The notes under the pieces were generated by a model. The model worked only from the letters and a program-made list of their open reading frames with translations, was not told the origin of the DNA and did no database searches. From positions 1-43,769 of the forward strand of contig NZ_JBHUOR010000037.1 in assembly GCF_042686175.1 (NCBI RefSeq): a stretch of 43,769 nucleotides of DNA, given 5' to 3'. This document shows positions 33,093 through 43,116 of this stretch, piece after piece. A program made the position numbers and the translations under genes. Position 1 is the stretch's first letter. Every line of letters begins with the position of its first letter. This DNA comes from Kurthia populi (GTDB lineage Bacteria > Bacillota > Bacilli > Bacillales_A > Planococcaceae).

Positions 33093-35457
33093 GCATATTC
33101 TCCTTTTCAAACTTAATGCCTTCAAAGTAATCTCTGCTCACTTTATAAAACCTTTTTTCTTTTACAAAATTAAGTAAAACTTCTTCTTTTTGATTTCCAT
33201 AAGTTAAAATTTTTGTGATAAATGTAACAAAGTTAACTGCTTTTTCTTTGTCTGATTTATTTGGTCTATAACCGTCTAAAACTTTTTTAATCAATTTATA
33301 TAAAACATAATCAATATTTACAGTTGCGTAATTATCATTTTCTTTTGATTTAAAACCAATTACAATTTGCGTTGTAAATGCTTCAATATTTTGACCATTA
33401 GTAGGTACTTCTCTAGTTATTTCTTTTGGAATAAATGGCTCTATATCTAATTTTTCAGCAATCAAGTAGTCTCTGTTATTATTTTCAATATAAATATATT
33501 TTTTATAATTTGTTGGAGAACCTTGCCACGCAAAAATTGCATCTTCAACTTCTTTAAATAACATTTTTAGTCCTCTAAAGTTATTACAGTTAAAATCATA
33601 TAAATATGACAGATAATCTAAATATGTTTGGTCTTCTATGGCTGAAGCAAATTTCTCATCCTTTAGATATTGGAATATAATATAATATTCTATTAAAGCA
33701 TTTGTATCGAGCATTTCTTCTCTTTCCATATCAAAAGCAGCTGTCAGTAAATCTTTATATGATTCACTTTCAATATTATTTAATACTTTCGAAACTTTTT
33801 CTTCTGCTGTATTCAAGCGAATAATAATATCATCTATATGTTCACTTCTAATATGGAACGGATGGTAATCTGCAATTTTTTTAAGTATCTTAGATTTAGT
33901 AGGATGCTTAAAGAGCAAAGCTGGAAGCGATTGATTTAATTCTTCTTCTGCGCTCCAATAAAGCAGATTTTTGAAATCTCCTGGTAATACAATATCTGCA
34001 ATAAAATCTAAAAAATCACGTGCAGAAATAGAATTTTTTTCTGTTACCATTAATTTAATAAGTAATTGTGTGATTTGATGTTGAATATCTTTTTCACATA
34101 ATAATTTATAGTTTTTGTGTAAAATAGTTTTATCCAAATTACGTTCAACATCTAATTTATAAGCAATGTGGAACGGATTTTCGTCACTTTCATCACAAAT
34201 TTTGGCTAACAATTGTTTATAGAAGCTTGAGTCTGCACCATGCGCTGAAATTTCATACATATGATAATCACCGAAACTCAATAAATCAAATTGATTTGCA
34301 GACTCTTTGACAACTACTTTTGAAGTGAAAAGGCCTGATTTTTCTACGAATCCTCTTAGTTGTGTAAAATGAAAATTTTCATGTTCCATGCTAATAAAAT
34401 TATTTAAAATACCCATATTAATAGCTAAAATCACTTTATCATTTTCAGTTTCTTTATCCATATTTTCGTCTGAAAAACCACTAAGTAATTCTTCTAATGT
34501 TTGCATCGCATTTTTATCAGGGGCAGAACTTTCTGTCGCATCATTTATAACATAATATTGAGCAGCTAATTCTTTTTCATGTTGATTCAAGTAAGCAACT
34601 AAATGTGATTTCCCATCACCTACATTCCCACACACAAAAATTAAATTCTTTTTACTTTCTTTACGATTTCTCACGATATCTAATAAATCATTTTCAATCG
34701 GTCTAGTAACATGCATATATTCTTTAAAAGCATCGAATTTATTAGCATGGTCCACTGCTTCACTAGATTGTGCACGAAGTTTGCTCAATTCATATGCTAA
34801 ATAACTCCCGTTTATATCTAATTTTTCAAATTCCCCTCGCCAATCTCTATTTGAATCAGTTATTGGAATATAATTAGCTTGGTCCTCATTTTTATTTGAA
34901 TCTACAGAAATATCCATAATTTTTTGCTTATCAGTTAATGCCTCAATTTTCTCTGCAATAATAGATTCAATTAATTCTTTTTGATTAACTTCGGATTCCT
35001 TCGCTTGAGCTTTGGCTTTAGATATAGGAGAAATATATGCAGGAACAATAATATTATGGTCTCCATAATTTTCTACAAACCATTTCGCTATTTCATATAC
35101 TTTTCTATGTACAACAATAGCTTCACTAATATCTATTGTATTTGGGTTATGGACAGCTCTATTTCCTGTAATACGAACTTGTTCAAAGTTCCCTTTCATA
35201 TCTCTCGTAATATACTCTTCATCAAACAATTTACCTATTTTATTTACCAATTTCAATGAGTAATCATCGTTAAATGTTTTAGTTAATGCAGGCTCTAACT
35301 TCCAAACCTTCTCTGTCACTTTTTCAATGAATTGTCGGCCAAGAATTGCTGCATTATCATGGTCCTCAAAAAGTCTTTTTTCCAATTTAGTAAGTAAATT
35401 ACTTAAATCTATATCTACTTCTTCAATAAACCCAAACAATAATTCATTCTCTTCCAT
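33085..35457 (-). CDS. dptF: DptF, P-loop protein of phosphorothioation-dependent restriction
   Basis: A 790-residue protein. The first 130 residues resemble a DUF4145-type domain (ILGRQFIEKVTEKVW, ITGNRAVHNPN), also found in type I restriction subunits. A P-loop NTPase follows, with Walker A CGNVGDGKSHL near residue 280. The remaining 450 residues are unassigned. It is the first gene of the leftward dptFGH operon and starts behind TAAGGAGATG. Acting with DptG and DptH, it should restrict DNA not protected by phosphorothioate. Divergent orientation from dndC is the usual arrangement. Confidence 0.9.
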   Translation of the reverse strand: MEENELLFGFIEEVDIDLSNLLTKLEKRLFEDHDNAAILGRQFIEKVTEKVWKLEPALTKTFNDDYSLKLVNKIGKLFDEEYITRDMKGNFEQVRITGNRAVHNPNTIDISEAIVVHRKVYEIAKWFVENYGDHNIIVPAYISPISKAKAQAKESEVNQKELIESIIAEKIEALTDKQKIMDISVDSNKNEDQANYIPITDSNRDWRGEFEKLDINGSYLAYELSKLRAQSSEAVDHANKFDAFKEYMHVTRPIENDLLDIVRNRKESKKNLIFVCGNVGDGKSHLVAYLNQHEKELAAQYYVINDATESSAPDKNAMQTLEELLSGFSDENMDKETENDKVILAINMGILNNFISMEHENFHFTQLRGFVEKSGLFTSKVVVKESANQFDLLSFGDYHMYEISAHGADSSFYKQLLAKICDESDENPFHIAYKLDVERNLDKTILHKNYKLLCEKDIQHQITQLLIKLMVTEKNSISARDFLDFIADIVLPGDFKNLLYWSAEEELNQSLPALLFKHPTKSKILKKIADYHPFHIRSEHIDDIIIRLNTAEEKVSKVLNNIESESYKDLLTAAFDMEREEMLDTNALIEYYIIFQYLKDEKFASAIEDQTYLDYLSYLYDFNCNNFRGLKMLFKEVEDAIFAWQGSPTNYKKYIYIENNNRDYLIAEKLDIEPFIPKEITREVPTNGQNIEAFTTQIVIGFKSKENDNYATVNIDYVLYKLIKKVLDGYRPNKSDKEKAVNFVTFITKILTYGNQKEEVLLNFVKEKRFYKVSRDYFEGIKFEKENMHG

Positions 35458-35761
35458 TATTTCATCTCCTTAACCGATATATTTATTACATACTACCATA
35501 TTCACTAATTCATGCGGATCTCTACAATAAATCTGTAATAAAATCGATAATTTTATAAGCATTTTTTCACACAAAAACATCAAAAAGGGCGATTTTTAAG
35601 TTATATTAAAATAAAATTTTTTCATTATGAGCACAAATATTTCTATTTAAGCAGATTTTTAATATAATATAAGATGTAATTTGGACCATCAATTATTTAT
35701 GGTATAATATTAGGATCGTTATTTTTCTAAATTTTTTTAGAAAAGAAGGAAGTGCATATAA
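35458..35761. promoter_or_regulatory. Divergent promoter region between dpt and dnd operons
   Basis: 304 bases, AT-rich. For the rightward operon TTGGAC (35681-35686) and TATAAT (35703-35708) are spaced 16 bases. A hairpin TTTTCTAAA / TTTAGAAAA lies in the 5' leader just before the dndC ribosome site. No promoter for dptF stands out on the other strand. With no dndB in view, control must come from elsewhere or from these structures. Confidence 0.6.
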
Positions 35762-37351
35762 ATGGATTCAATTATTTCAAATTTATTTGAAAATCAACTT
35801 TCACTCGTAGATGAGTCGAAAGAACTAATAAAGAAAGCTTATAAAGCTGACACCCGCCCGTGGGTTGTAGGCTACAGTGGTGGTAAAGATTCAACAGTTG
35901 CAGTTCAATTAATTTTTGAAGCTATGATGGAAATGCCTAGAGAAGAATTAACTAAAACAATTTATGTTATTTCTTCTGATACATTAGTTGAAACACCGCT
36001 AATTATTAACTCTATTAACCAAACATTAAGCCGTATTCAGAATGAGGCTATTAAGCAAAACCTACCTATTGAAACACATAAAGTTAAGCCCTTAGCTGAA
36101 AATTCTTTTTGGGTTAATTTAATTGGTAGGGGTTATCCATCACCTAACCAAACTTTCCGCTGGTGTACAGATCGTTTAAAAATTGACCCATCTAATCAAT
36201 TTATTAAAGAAAAAGTATCTACATTTGGTGAAGTAGTCATGGTATTGGGTGTACGTGAAGATGAAAGTATCTCTCGTGGTAATAATATTCGCTCTCATAC
36301 TGTAGAAGGCAAAATGTTTATGAGACACTCTACATTATCAAATGCGTTTGTTTTTGCTCCAATTCGCAGTTTTACTTTAGATGATGTTTGGAACTACCTG
36401 CTTAATTCTCCTTCGCCTTGGGGAGATGACAATTTTGAGCTGCATAAACTTTATCAAGACTCTTCTTCAGGTGAGTGTCCATTAGTTGTGGATAAATCTA
36501 TTAAAGAAAGTGCTGGTTCATGTGGTAACAGTCGTTTTGGTTGCTGGGTATGTACAGTTGTTAATGAAGATAAAGCCTTAACTGGATTCATTCAAAGTGG
36601 AGAAGATTGGATGAAACCTCTACTAAACTTCCGTAACTGGCTAACAAGTATTCGCGATGACCGTACAAAACGAATGAAATTCCGTATGAATGGTCAAACG
36701 TATTTAAAAGAAGTGAAAATTATCACAAAAGACAACAGACCTTTTGTGTTTATCCCTAAAAAATCTGGTCGTCCTAAACAAGAAATCGATTTTGAATTAT
36801 ATACAGTTGTCAAAAAAGAAAACTTAAAAGCATATCTTGAAGAAAATGATGTTGATTTAAGTGCACCAGAAGACCAAATGCTTCTTATTGAATACACAGA
36901 AAAAGGTCTAGATGGAGAAGAAATGTTGAAATATGGTCAACTTGGCCTTGGACCATATACAATGCAATCTCGAAATGAAATATTACAAAGATTACTAGCT
37001 GTTCAAGCAACTGTTACACATCCATCTGATCCTTATTATGAATTAATTTCATTAGAAGAACTTAAAGCAATTCGTGAAACTTGGTTCAATGAGGGTATTT
37101 GGGAAGATGCAGTAAGTGAAACATATTACAAAGTTTATAATGAATATCCTGACTTCGATACGGATGATCAAGCTATTGTAAGCTCTGACCAAATTTCAGA
37201 TTTGGAAATGTTATGCAAAGAATTTAATGTAGATGTTCGTACAATGAAAAAACTCATTAACATGGAACAAAAATATGCTGGCTATAAGTTCCGTCGCGGA
37301 ATAAATGATGATATCGCCAAAATTTTAAAACAAGATTATTTACACTTATAG
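35762..37351 (+). CDS. dndC: DndC, ATP-pyrophosphatase/sulfurtransferase of DNA phosphorothioation
   Basis: A 529-residue PAPS-reductase-fold protein. The PP-loop SGGKDS is at residues 39-44, followed by the RWCTDRLKIDP block. A group of cysteines at about 240-265 (GECPL, SCGNSRFGCWVCT) would bind the iron-sulfur cluster. DndC activates the DNA phosphate by adenylation and transfers sulfur received from DndA. It is the first gene of the rightward operon and starts behind AGAAGGAAG. The length and motif order fit the family well; the C-terminal 200 residues have no extra motif. Confidence 0.93.
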   Translation: MDSIISNLFENQLSLVDESKELIKKAYKADTRPWVVGYSGGKDSTVAVQLIFEAMMEMPREELTKTIYVISSDTLVETPLIINSINQTLSRIQNEAIKQNLPIETHKVKPLAENSFWVNLIGRGYPSPNQTFRWCTDRLKIDPSNQFIKEKVSTFGEVVMVLGVREDESISRGNNIRSHTVEGKMFMRHSTLSNAFVFAPIRSFTLDDVWNYLLNSPSPWGDDNFELHKLYQDSSSGECPLVVDKSIKESAGSCGNSRFGCWVCTVVNEDKALTGFIQSGEDWMKPLLNFRNWLTSIRDDRTKRMKFRMNGQTYLKEVKIITKDNRPFVFIPKKSGRPKQEIDFELYTVVKKENLKAYLEENDVDLSAPEDQMLLIEYTEKGLDGEEMLKYGQLGLGPYTMQSRNEILQRLLAVQATVTHPSDPYYELISLEELKAIRETWFNEGIWEDAVSETYYKVYNEYPDFDTDDQAIVSSDQISDLEMLCKEFNVDVRTMKKLINMEQKYAGYKFRRGINDDIAKILKQDYLHL

Positions 37352-37369
37352 AGATTAGAGGATTTATTT

Positions 37370-39328
37370 ATGATATTGAGAGACATCACTTTAGTAAATA
37401 TTGGCGCTTATAGAGGTTATAACGACTTTGACCTTTCAACCACAACTGAGAAACCCGTTATTTTAATAGGCGGAGAAAATGGCGCTGGTAAAACAACATT
37501 TTTAAATGCTATAAAATTAGGTATTTTTGGAGCTTACAGCTTCGGCTATAAAACTGAGAATACCGAATATTATAAGCACGTTTTAGCCCTTTTAAATCAT
37601 GAAGCTGTCCGAATTCAAGAAAATAATTTTTCTATTGCTATCAATTTTTCAATTACAGAAGGATTTAAAACTATAGATTATAATTTGAAACGTAAATGGC
37701 AGTTTAATGATCAAGGAAATATTAAAGAAGCTGTTTACCTAAAAGGGAATAATATTTTATATACAAACGAACAAACTGACTTATTTATGGATAAGTTAAA
37801 AGAAACTATGCCACCTCAAATTTTAGATTTATGTTTATTTGATGGTGAAGAAATCGCTAAGATTATTAGTGAAAACCGTTTGTCTGGATACATCGAAAAA
37901 GTTTCAAAAGTTGCTTTTAATTTAGATTTATTTGAAACACTCGAATTAGATTTAGATAAATATTCTAAACAAACTTTGGATATCTCATCTTTGAAAAAGA
38001 ATGAAAAAGAACTTTTAGACTTAGAAAATGCTATTAATGAAAAAAGAGATGATTTACAAAGAAAACAAGCACAATTGTATTCTAATTCTGAACAATATCG
38101 TACTTTATTAGATGATTACAATGCCAAGAAAAAAGTGTTTAAAAATTTTGGTGGTCTTATTAAAACTGAATATGAAAAACTTTTAACAGAAATTAATACA
38201 TTAGAATTAAAAAAACAGAATAATAATGAAAAGCTTAAAAAATTTGTTTCTACATTACTTCCATTCTATTTAATTCCTAATTTATTAAAGAAAACAAATG
38301 AACAAATTCAGCTTGAAAATGATTCAATTCTTTACAACAAAATGGACCAATTATTAGATTCAGAAAAAATGGAGAATCTCGCAAATTCTTTAAACTATAA
38401 AGATAAAACTATGTTAAAAGAACTCATCTTAGGCACAATTCAAAATGAAAACACTGTTGAGTCAATTCATTTTGCTTCGTTCGCTGAAAGCTCATTAGTA
38501 AATTCTATTTTTTCTAAGGTTGCTTCTTCCGATGAATTAAGTATTCATTTGGATTGTATAGAAGAAAATAGAGATATTACTAAACAATTGAAAGCTCTTA
38601 GAAGTAAATTAAAAACTCATGAAAAAAATACAGAATTCAATGAAATGTTGAGGGATTTAGAAAATATGTCTACCTCTATTCAAAAAATAGAGATGCAAAA
38701 TAGTGACTTAAAACAAAATATTTCTACTATAAAAGCTGAACTTGAAAAACTTTTAGAACAAGAACATGCTATCAATCAATCACTGAGAAATCTTGATAAA
38801 TCTGAAAGTTCATTTTTACACTCTAAAAAAATTATTGATTTAAGTAAAAAATTCAGGATGATACAAGTAGGTAAAAAGCTACTTCATGTTCAAAATGAAG
38901 CTTCTAAAATGTTACAACGTATTTTTAGAAAAGAAAATTATATTTCTTCTATTCATATTGATCCTAAAACTTATGAAGTGTCATTGAAAGATCAGTATCA
39001 AAATGCTATAGAAAAACGTACTTTATCTGCTGGTGAAAAAGAAATTTTATTAATTTCTATTATTTGGGCTATCTTTAGCATTAGCGATAAGAAAGTTCCT
39101 TTTATTTTCGATACTTTATTAGGACGTTTAGATAAAACTCATAAAGCAGCTGTACTGACAGAATTTATCCCTAAAAGCGGTACGCAAGCAATTGTATTAT
39201 CAACTGATAGTGAGGTTGACCAATTGCATTATGATCTTTTAGAACCTTTTATTTCACATGCGTATCGCTTAGAATTTAATACAAATGCACAAGAGACTTC
39301 TATCAACACAGGTTATTTTGTATTTTAA
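37370..39328 (+). CDS. dndD: DndD, SMC/RecN-like ATPase of DNA phosphorothioation
   Basis: A 652-residue ABC-type ATPase with split halves. Walker A GGENGAGKTT is at 34-43, the family motif FDGEEI near 157, the signature LSAGEKE near 552 and Walker B FIFDTLLGRLD near 578. Between about 190 and 500 lies a coiled-coil region without a CxxC zinc hook. DndD is thought to supply ATPase-driven nicking or DNA handling for sulfur insertion. The opening IGAYRGYNDFDL matches canonical DndD better than the second copy downstream does. It starts 18 bases after dndC. Confidence 0.92.
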   Translation: MILRDITLVNIGAYRGYNDFDLSTTTEKPVILIGGENGAGKTTFLNAIKLGIFGAYSFGYKTENTEYYKHVLALLNHEAVRIQENNFSIAINFSITEGFKTIDYNLKRKWQFNDQGNIKEAVYLKGNNILYTNEQTDLFMDKLKETMPPQILDLCLFDGEEIAKIISENRLSGYIEKVSKVAFNLDLFETLELDLDKYSKQTLDISSLKKNEKELLDLENAINEKRDDLQRKQAQLYSNSEQYRTLLDDYNAKKKVFKNFGGLIKTEYEKLLTEINTLELKKQNNNEKLKKFVSTLLPFYLIPNLLKKTNEQIQLENDSILYNKMDQLLDSEKMENLANSLNYKDKTMLKELILGTIQNENTVESIHFASFAESSLVNSIFSKVASSDELSIHLDCIEENRDITKQLKALRSKLKTHEKNTEFNEMLRDLENMSTSIQKIEMQNSDLKQNISTIKAELEKLLEQEHAINQSLRNLDKSESSFLHSKKIIDLSKKFRMIQVGKKLLHVQNEASKMLQRIFRKENYISSIHIDPKTYEVSLKDQYQNAIEKRTLSAGEKEILLISIIWAIFSISDKKVPFIFDTLLGRLDKTHKAAVLTEFIPKSGTQAIVLSTDSEVDQLHYDLLEPFISHAYRLEFNTNAQETSINTGYFVF

Positions 39329-39342
39329 TGGAGATGAATTAA

Positions 39343-39708
39343 ATGAATTTCAGATTGAAAACTTCTAAACAAACAGAAGAAATTTTAAAGAAACTAAGTG
39401 CTTCAACAGGTTATACTTGGAATGTATTATCAAGAATTGCTGTATCATTATCCCTACAAATCCCTACTATGCCTGAAAAAGTAACTGATACTGCAGGCGT
39501 TGATATTGCACGTAATACAATGACTGGCGAATATGATTATGTATATAAATCATTAATTACTCAGCATGCTGGTCATGCTATTTCGGAAGATGATTACTTC
39601 CCAGATTTATTCAATGCACATCTTGAAAGAGGAATTACTCTACTTAATGGAGAATACGATTTAGCTGGAAACACAGATCGTTTCTTATCTAACTTATTCA
39701 AATTATAA
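39343..39708 (+). CDS. dndE: DndE, DNA-binding protein of phosphorothioation
   Basis: A 121-residue protein, the usual size for DndE. It begins with NFRLKTSKQTEEILKKLSA and carries the LERGITLL segment near the end, typical of the family. DndE binds nicked double-stranded DNA and is an essential part of the modification machinery. It sits between dndD and dndA, 14 and 16 bases from each, in the operon. Confidence 0.88.
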   Translation: MNFRLKTSKQTEEILKKLSASTGYTWNVLSRIAVSLSLQIPTMPEKVTDTAGVDIARNTMTGEYDYVYKSLITQHAGHAISEDDYFPDLFNAHLERGITLLNGEYDLAGNTDRFLSNLFKL

Positions 39709-39724
39709 AGCTGGTGATGAAAGA

Positions 39725-40843
39725 ATGTTATATCTAGACAATAGCGCAACCACTCAAATACATCCTTCAGTAAAAGAAGCTATGCTTCCATTTTTATTTG
39801 AAGAATACGGGAATGCTTCAAGTAAATATTATGATCAGGCTCTAACTGCTAAAAACGCTGTCGATGAAGCTAGAAATAATATGGCGAATCTTTTAAATGC
39901 AAAATCTGAAGAAATTATTTTCACAAGTGGATCTACTGAAAGTAATAATATGTTTATTAAAGGTGTTGCCCATTATTATAAAAATAAAGGCAAACATTTA
40001 ATTACTACTGAAGTTGAACATCCCTCTGTTCTAGAATGTTTTAATTTTTTAGAAACAGAAGGTTATGAGATTACACTTTTAAAACCCGATAAATTTGGTA
40101 GAGTCTCTGTACAGCAGTTAAAAGAAGCTATTCGTCCTGAGACGATACTCGTTTCTGTAATGTGGGGAAATAATGAATTAGGTTCTTTAAATCCTATTAA
40201 AGAATTATCAGATTTGTGCATAGAAAATGAAATCTTATTCCACACAGATGCTACACAGGTAGTAGGAAAAATTGATATTGATTTAGAAGAATATCAAGGA
40301 ATTTCTTTCTTATCTTGTTCTGGTCATAAATTCCATGGTCCTAAAGGAATTGGCGCTGCCTATATTAAGAGTGATGAATATGGCATTTTAACACCATTTA
40401 CTCCACTTTTACATGGTGGCGGCCAAGAGAAAGATATTAGAAGCGGCACTTTAGCTTTACACAATATAGTTGGACTTGGTAAGGCTGCTAAAATAGCTAA
40501 AGAAGAGTTCTCAATAAATTATGAGCGAGTTATAAAATCTGAAGAAACTTTAGTAAATATTCTAAAACAAAAATTTGGTCAAAATATTCGATTTAATAAT
40601 GATAAAACAAATAAAATTCCTGGATTATTAAGTGTTCAATTTATTGGCATCAATAATGAAATCTTATTAAAAAAACTTGCTCCTTATATCGCTGCCTCAA
40701 CAGGATCGGCATGTAGTTCGAGCAAACCTTCTCATGTTTTAAGCTCTATTGGATTATCTTTAGAAACAATTCGTTCAACTATCCGTTTTTCTCTATCCAG
40801 TTATACAGAACCTGAAGAATTAGAGATTTTCAAATCACTCTAG
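39725..40843 (+). CDS. dndA: DndA-type cysteine desulfurase
   Basis: A 372-residue PLP-dependent cysteine desulfurase of the NifS/IscS class. Lys202 in SCSGHKFHGPKG holds the cofactor, HTDATQ at 173-178 binds it, and Cys330 in STGSACSS is the persulfide-forming residue. In Dnd systems it delivers sulfur from cysteine to DndC. Many systems use a distant IscS or place dndA first and divergent; here it is the last gene of dndC-D-E-A. A hairpin follows the stop immediately. Confidence 0.92.
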   Translation: MLYLDNSATTQIHPSVKEAMLPFLFEEYGNASSKYYDQALTAKNAVDEARNNMANLLNAKSEEIIFTSGSTESNNMFIKGVAHYYKNKGKHLITTEVEHPSVLECFNFLETEGYEITLLKPDKFGRVSVQQLKEAIRPETILVSVMWGNNELGSLNPIKELSDLCIENEILFHTDATQVVGKIDIDLEEYQGISFLSCSGHKFHGPKGIGAAYIKSDEYGILTPFTPLLHGGGQEKDIRSGTLALHNIVGLGKAAKIAKEEFSINYERVIKSEETLVNILKQKFGQNIRFNNDKTNKIPGLLSVQFIGINNEILLKKLAPYIAASTGSACSSSKPSHVLSSIGLSLETIRSTIRFSLSSYTEPEELEIFKSL

Positions 40844-40846
40844 CAA

Positions 40847-40884
40847 TTAAAAAGACCTTGCATTATATGTGTGGTCTTTTTAAT
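40847..40884 (+). terminator. Intrinsic terminator after dndA
   Basis: TTAAAAAGACC / GGTCTTTTTAA with a 15-base loop, ending in T-run. It separates the dndCDEA operon from the second DndD/DndE module, which is therefore reached by read-through or its own promoter. Confidence 0.75.
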
Positions 40885-40907
40885 ATGCTAAAAAGGAGAA
40901 TTTATTA

Positions 40908-41099
40908 ATGAAAGAACTTGAAAAAATTCAAAAACAAATGCTATTCAAGTTAGAAGAACAAACTCAAGTACCTTATATACTTATGAAAAAATTATTACAA
41001 AGCGCTGAAACATATTCAACAAGCGAAACTACATCTAAAGAACGGATATCTGAATATCGTGCTTTAATTAACAAGCATATGAAGACTAAGGAGAATTAA
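40908..41099 (+). CDS. Small acidic/helical protein of the second Dnd module
   Basis: A 63-residue protein starting MKELEKIQKQMLFKLEEQTQ, all helical by eye, with a Ser/Thr-rich middle (YSTSETTSKERISEYR) and a basic tail. The ATG has AAAAAGGAGA about 8 bases upstream. It ends one base before the second dndD-like gene, so it is translated with it. Small proteins next to DNA-modification gene clusters are known in Bacillales, but I cannot name a mechanism. It may be a cofactor or regulator of the second DndD/DndE pair. Confidence 0.75.
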   Translation: MKELEKIQKQMLFKLEEQTQVPYILMKKLLQSAETYSTSETTSKERISEYRALINKHMKTKEN

Positions 41100-41100
41100 C

Positions 41101-43116
41101 ATGTTATTAAAAAAATTATTGTTTAAAAACTATAAAACATTTTATGGTCCTCAACACATTGATTTGACTCCTCCACCAGCTAAAGATGGTCAATATGTCC
41201 CGAATATTGCGCTTATTGGTGGACTAAATGGTGCTGGTAAAACTACTATTTTAAAAGCAATTTGGTATGCTCTTTTTGGGTCACAAGGAATGAATGCAGA
41301 CGCGCAAAAAAAATGGAATGCTAGTATTATAAATAATTATGCTTTTGCTGAAGGTAGTCGAGAAGCTTCTTTATCCCTTTTTATCGAGACTGGTGACGAA
41401 GAATGGGAAATTGCTGTTAAATTTTATGTTAATGAAAATAAAATAGTTACACATGAAGAAAGATTTATTTTTATTCGTCCTCTAAGTGGTACATATCGAA
41501 AAAAACATACTTTCCAAAACATGTATGACTTTGTTAAATATACAAATTCTATTATTCCTTCTTATGCTGCTCCATTCTTTATTTTTGATGGAGAAGAAAT
41601 AAAAGATTTAATAAAAAAACAAGATACTAATCAAATGATTTCTGCTATTAAAACAATTACAGGTGCAAATGCATATGATGTTCTATTAACAGATTTGGAA
41701 GCTACTATTACATCAATTAATAAAGAATTAAGTAAGACAACAAATATTAATGAAGTTAAGAATGCTGAAAAAGAATTTGCTAAGCTAGAAGAAGAAGTTA
41801 AACGAGAAAAAATGTTATTAGAAAGTAAACAATTTGAAGCAAACAAAAATGAAAAAGCTTTACAACAACTAAAAAAAGACCGAATGGCTATTATTTCTCA
41901 AAATAATCATTCTAGAGAAACAATTGGCAAAAAAATTGGACGCTTAGAAACTTCAATTGAAATGACTAGTAAAGATATTAATGAGCTATTTAAAAGCCAA
42001 CATAATACCATCTTACTAACGAACAAAATGGAGAAATTAAAAATCTCTATTTTAAACGAGAAAAAATCTAAAGAAAATCTAATTATGAATGAAAAAGCTT
42101 TAAAACCATTTAATGATTTTTTAAATATCGCTATTAAAGAAGATATTGATCCGCCACTTACATCTGATCAATTACAACAAATACAAGAAAAAGGAACAAA
42201 ATGGTATGCTAAACAATTTAATATTTCACTAACAGATGAAGCACCTGCTAAATTCATTCATGATTTATCTGGTAAAGATGAAAGATACTTAACTTCTTTA
42301 CAAGGAGCTGCGCTAAGTACATTAGAAGGTAAAATCAAGCAACTACATGGCTTTGAACAAGAACTTGCTCAAACTATCCAAAAACAATCAGATGCTCCTG
42401 AGATGCTTAATATAGATTCAGAAAATACCCGTATTGATCTTTTAAATCAAAAACAACTCGCTTTAAAAAATATAATTAGTCCTTTACGGGTTAAAGTAAA
42501 CGCATTACAAGATAAGTTATTAAGAGCTAGAAAACAGTTTAATTCATTAGCTGCTAAGTCTACGAATGGTTCTAACTTGTCACAAGAATTAGAGAATGTT
42601 GAAAAAACATATACAGCCTTATCTCAACATGTGCGTCAACTATTGGCTTATAAAGCTACTTCTGTAAAACAAGAATTTGATTCGATGCTCAGAAAGCTTA
42701 TTCGTAAAACTGACGAGTTTAGTAAAATTGAATTTGATTTAGCAACTGCATCTATTCGCCTGTACAATAGTAAAAACCAAGAAATTGATATAGATTCTCG
42801 CTCAGCCGGTGAACAACAAATGATTTCTTCAGCATTGATTTGGGCATTGACTCGTGTCTCTTATTTAAATTTACCAATTGTTATTGATACGCCATTAGGT
42901 CGTTTAGATAGTAAACACCGTAAAAATTTAATTGAAAATTACTATCGTGATTTAAGCTCACAAGTAATTATCTTATCTACAGATACTGAAGTAGATGCTA
43001 GTTATTTAAAAGAAATTTCTCAATTTACTTATAGCCAATACACATTAGATTATGATGAAGATAAAAAATACACTGTAATCCGTGATGGTTACTTTAACAT
43101 GGAAGGAAAATCATAA
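41101..43116 (+). CDS. Second, divergent DndD-like ATPase
   Basis: A 671-residue ABC/SMC-type ATPase. Walker A GGLNGAGKTT is at 40-49, FIFDGEEIKDLI near 160, signature RSAGEQQM near 569 and Walker B IVIDTPLGRLD near 592. The middle is a long coiled coil; the protein contains no Cys, so no zinc hook. It has the same architecture as the first DndD but low visible identity outside the motifs, and carries an insertion (PPPAKDGQY) before Walker A. It is preceded by a small gene and overlaps a second DndE-like gene by one base. It could be an alternative or accessory modification ATPase. Confidence 0.88.
   Translation: MLLKKLLFKNYKTFYGPQHIDLTPPPAKDGQYVPNIALIGGLNGAGKTTILKAIWYALFGSQGMNADAQKKWNASIINNYAFAEGSREASLSLFIETGDEEWEIAVKFYVNENKIVTHEERFIFIRPLSGTYRKKHTFQNMYDFVKYTNSIIPSYAAPFFIFDGEEIKDLIKKQDTNQMISAIKTITGANAYDVLLTDLEATITSINKELSKTTNINEVKNAEKEFAKLEEEVKREKMLLESKQFEANKNEKALQQLKKDRMAIISQNNHSRETIGKKIGRLETSIEMTSKDINELFKSQHNTILLTNKMEKLKISILNEKKSKENLIMNEKALKPFNDFLNIAIKEDIDPPLTSDQLQQIQEKGTKWYAKQFNISLTDEAPAKFIHDLSGKDERYLTSLQGAALSTLEGKIKQLHGFEQELAQTIQKQSDAPEMLNIDSENTRIDLLNQKQLALKNIISPLRVKVNALQDKLLRARKQFNSLAAKSTNGSNLSQELENVEKTYTALSQHVRQLLAYKATSVKQEFDSMLRKLIRKTDEFSKIEFDLATASIRLYNSKNQEIDIDSRSAGEQQMISSALIWALTRVSYLNLPIVIDTPLGRLDSKHRKNLIENYYRDLSSQVIILSTDTEVDASYLKEISQFTYSQYTLDYDEDKKYTVIRDGYFNMEGKS

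Noticed and set aside
26297..35457. BREX or other ATPase-rich defence system
   Set aside because: Order, sizes and the adjacent dndCDEA operon fit DptFGH; no BrxL, PglX or PglZ-like genes are present.
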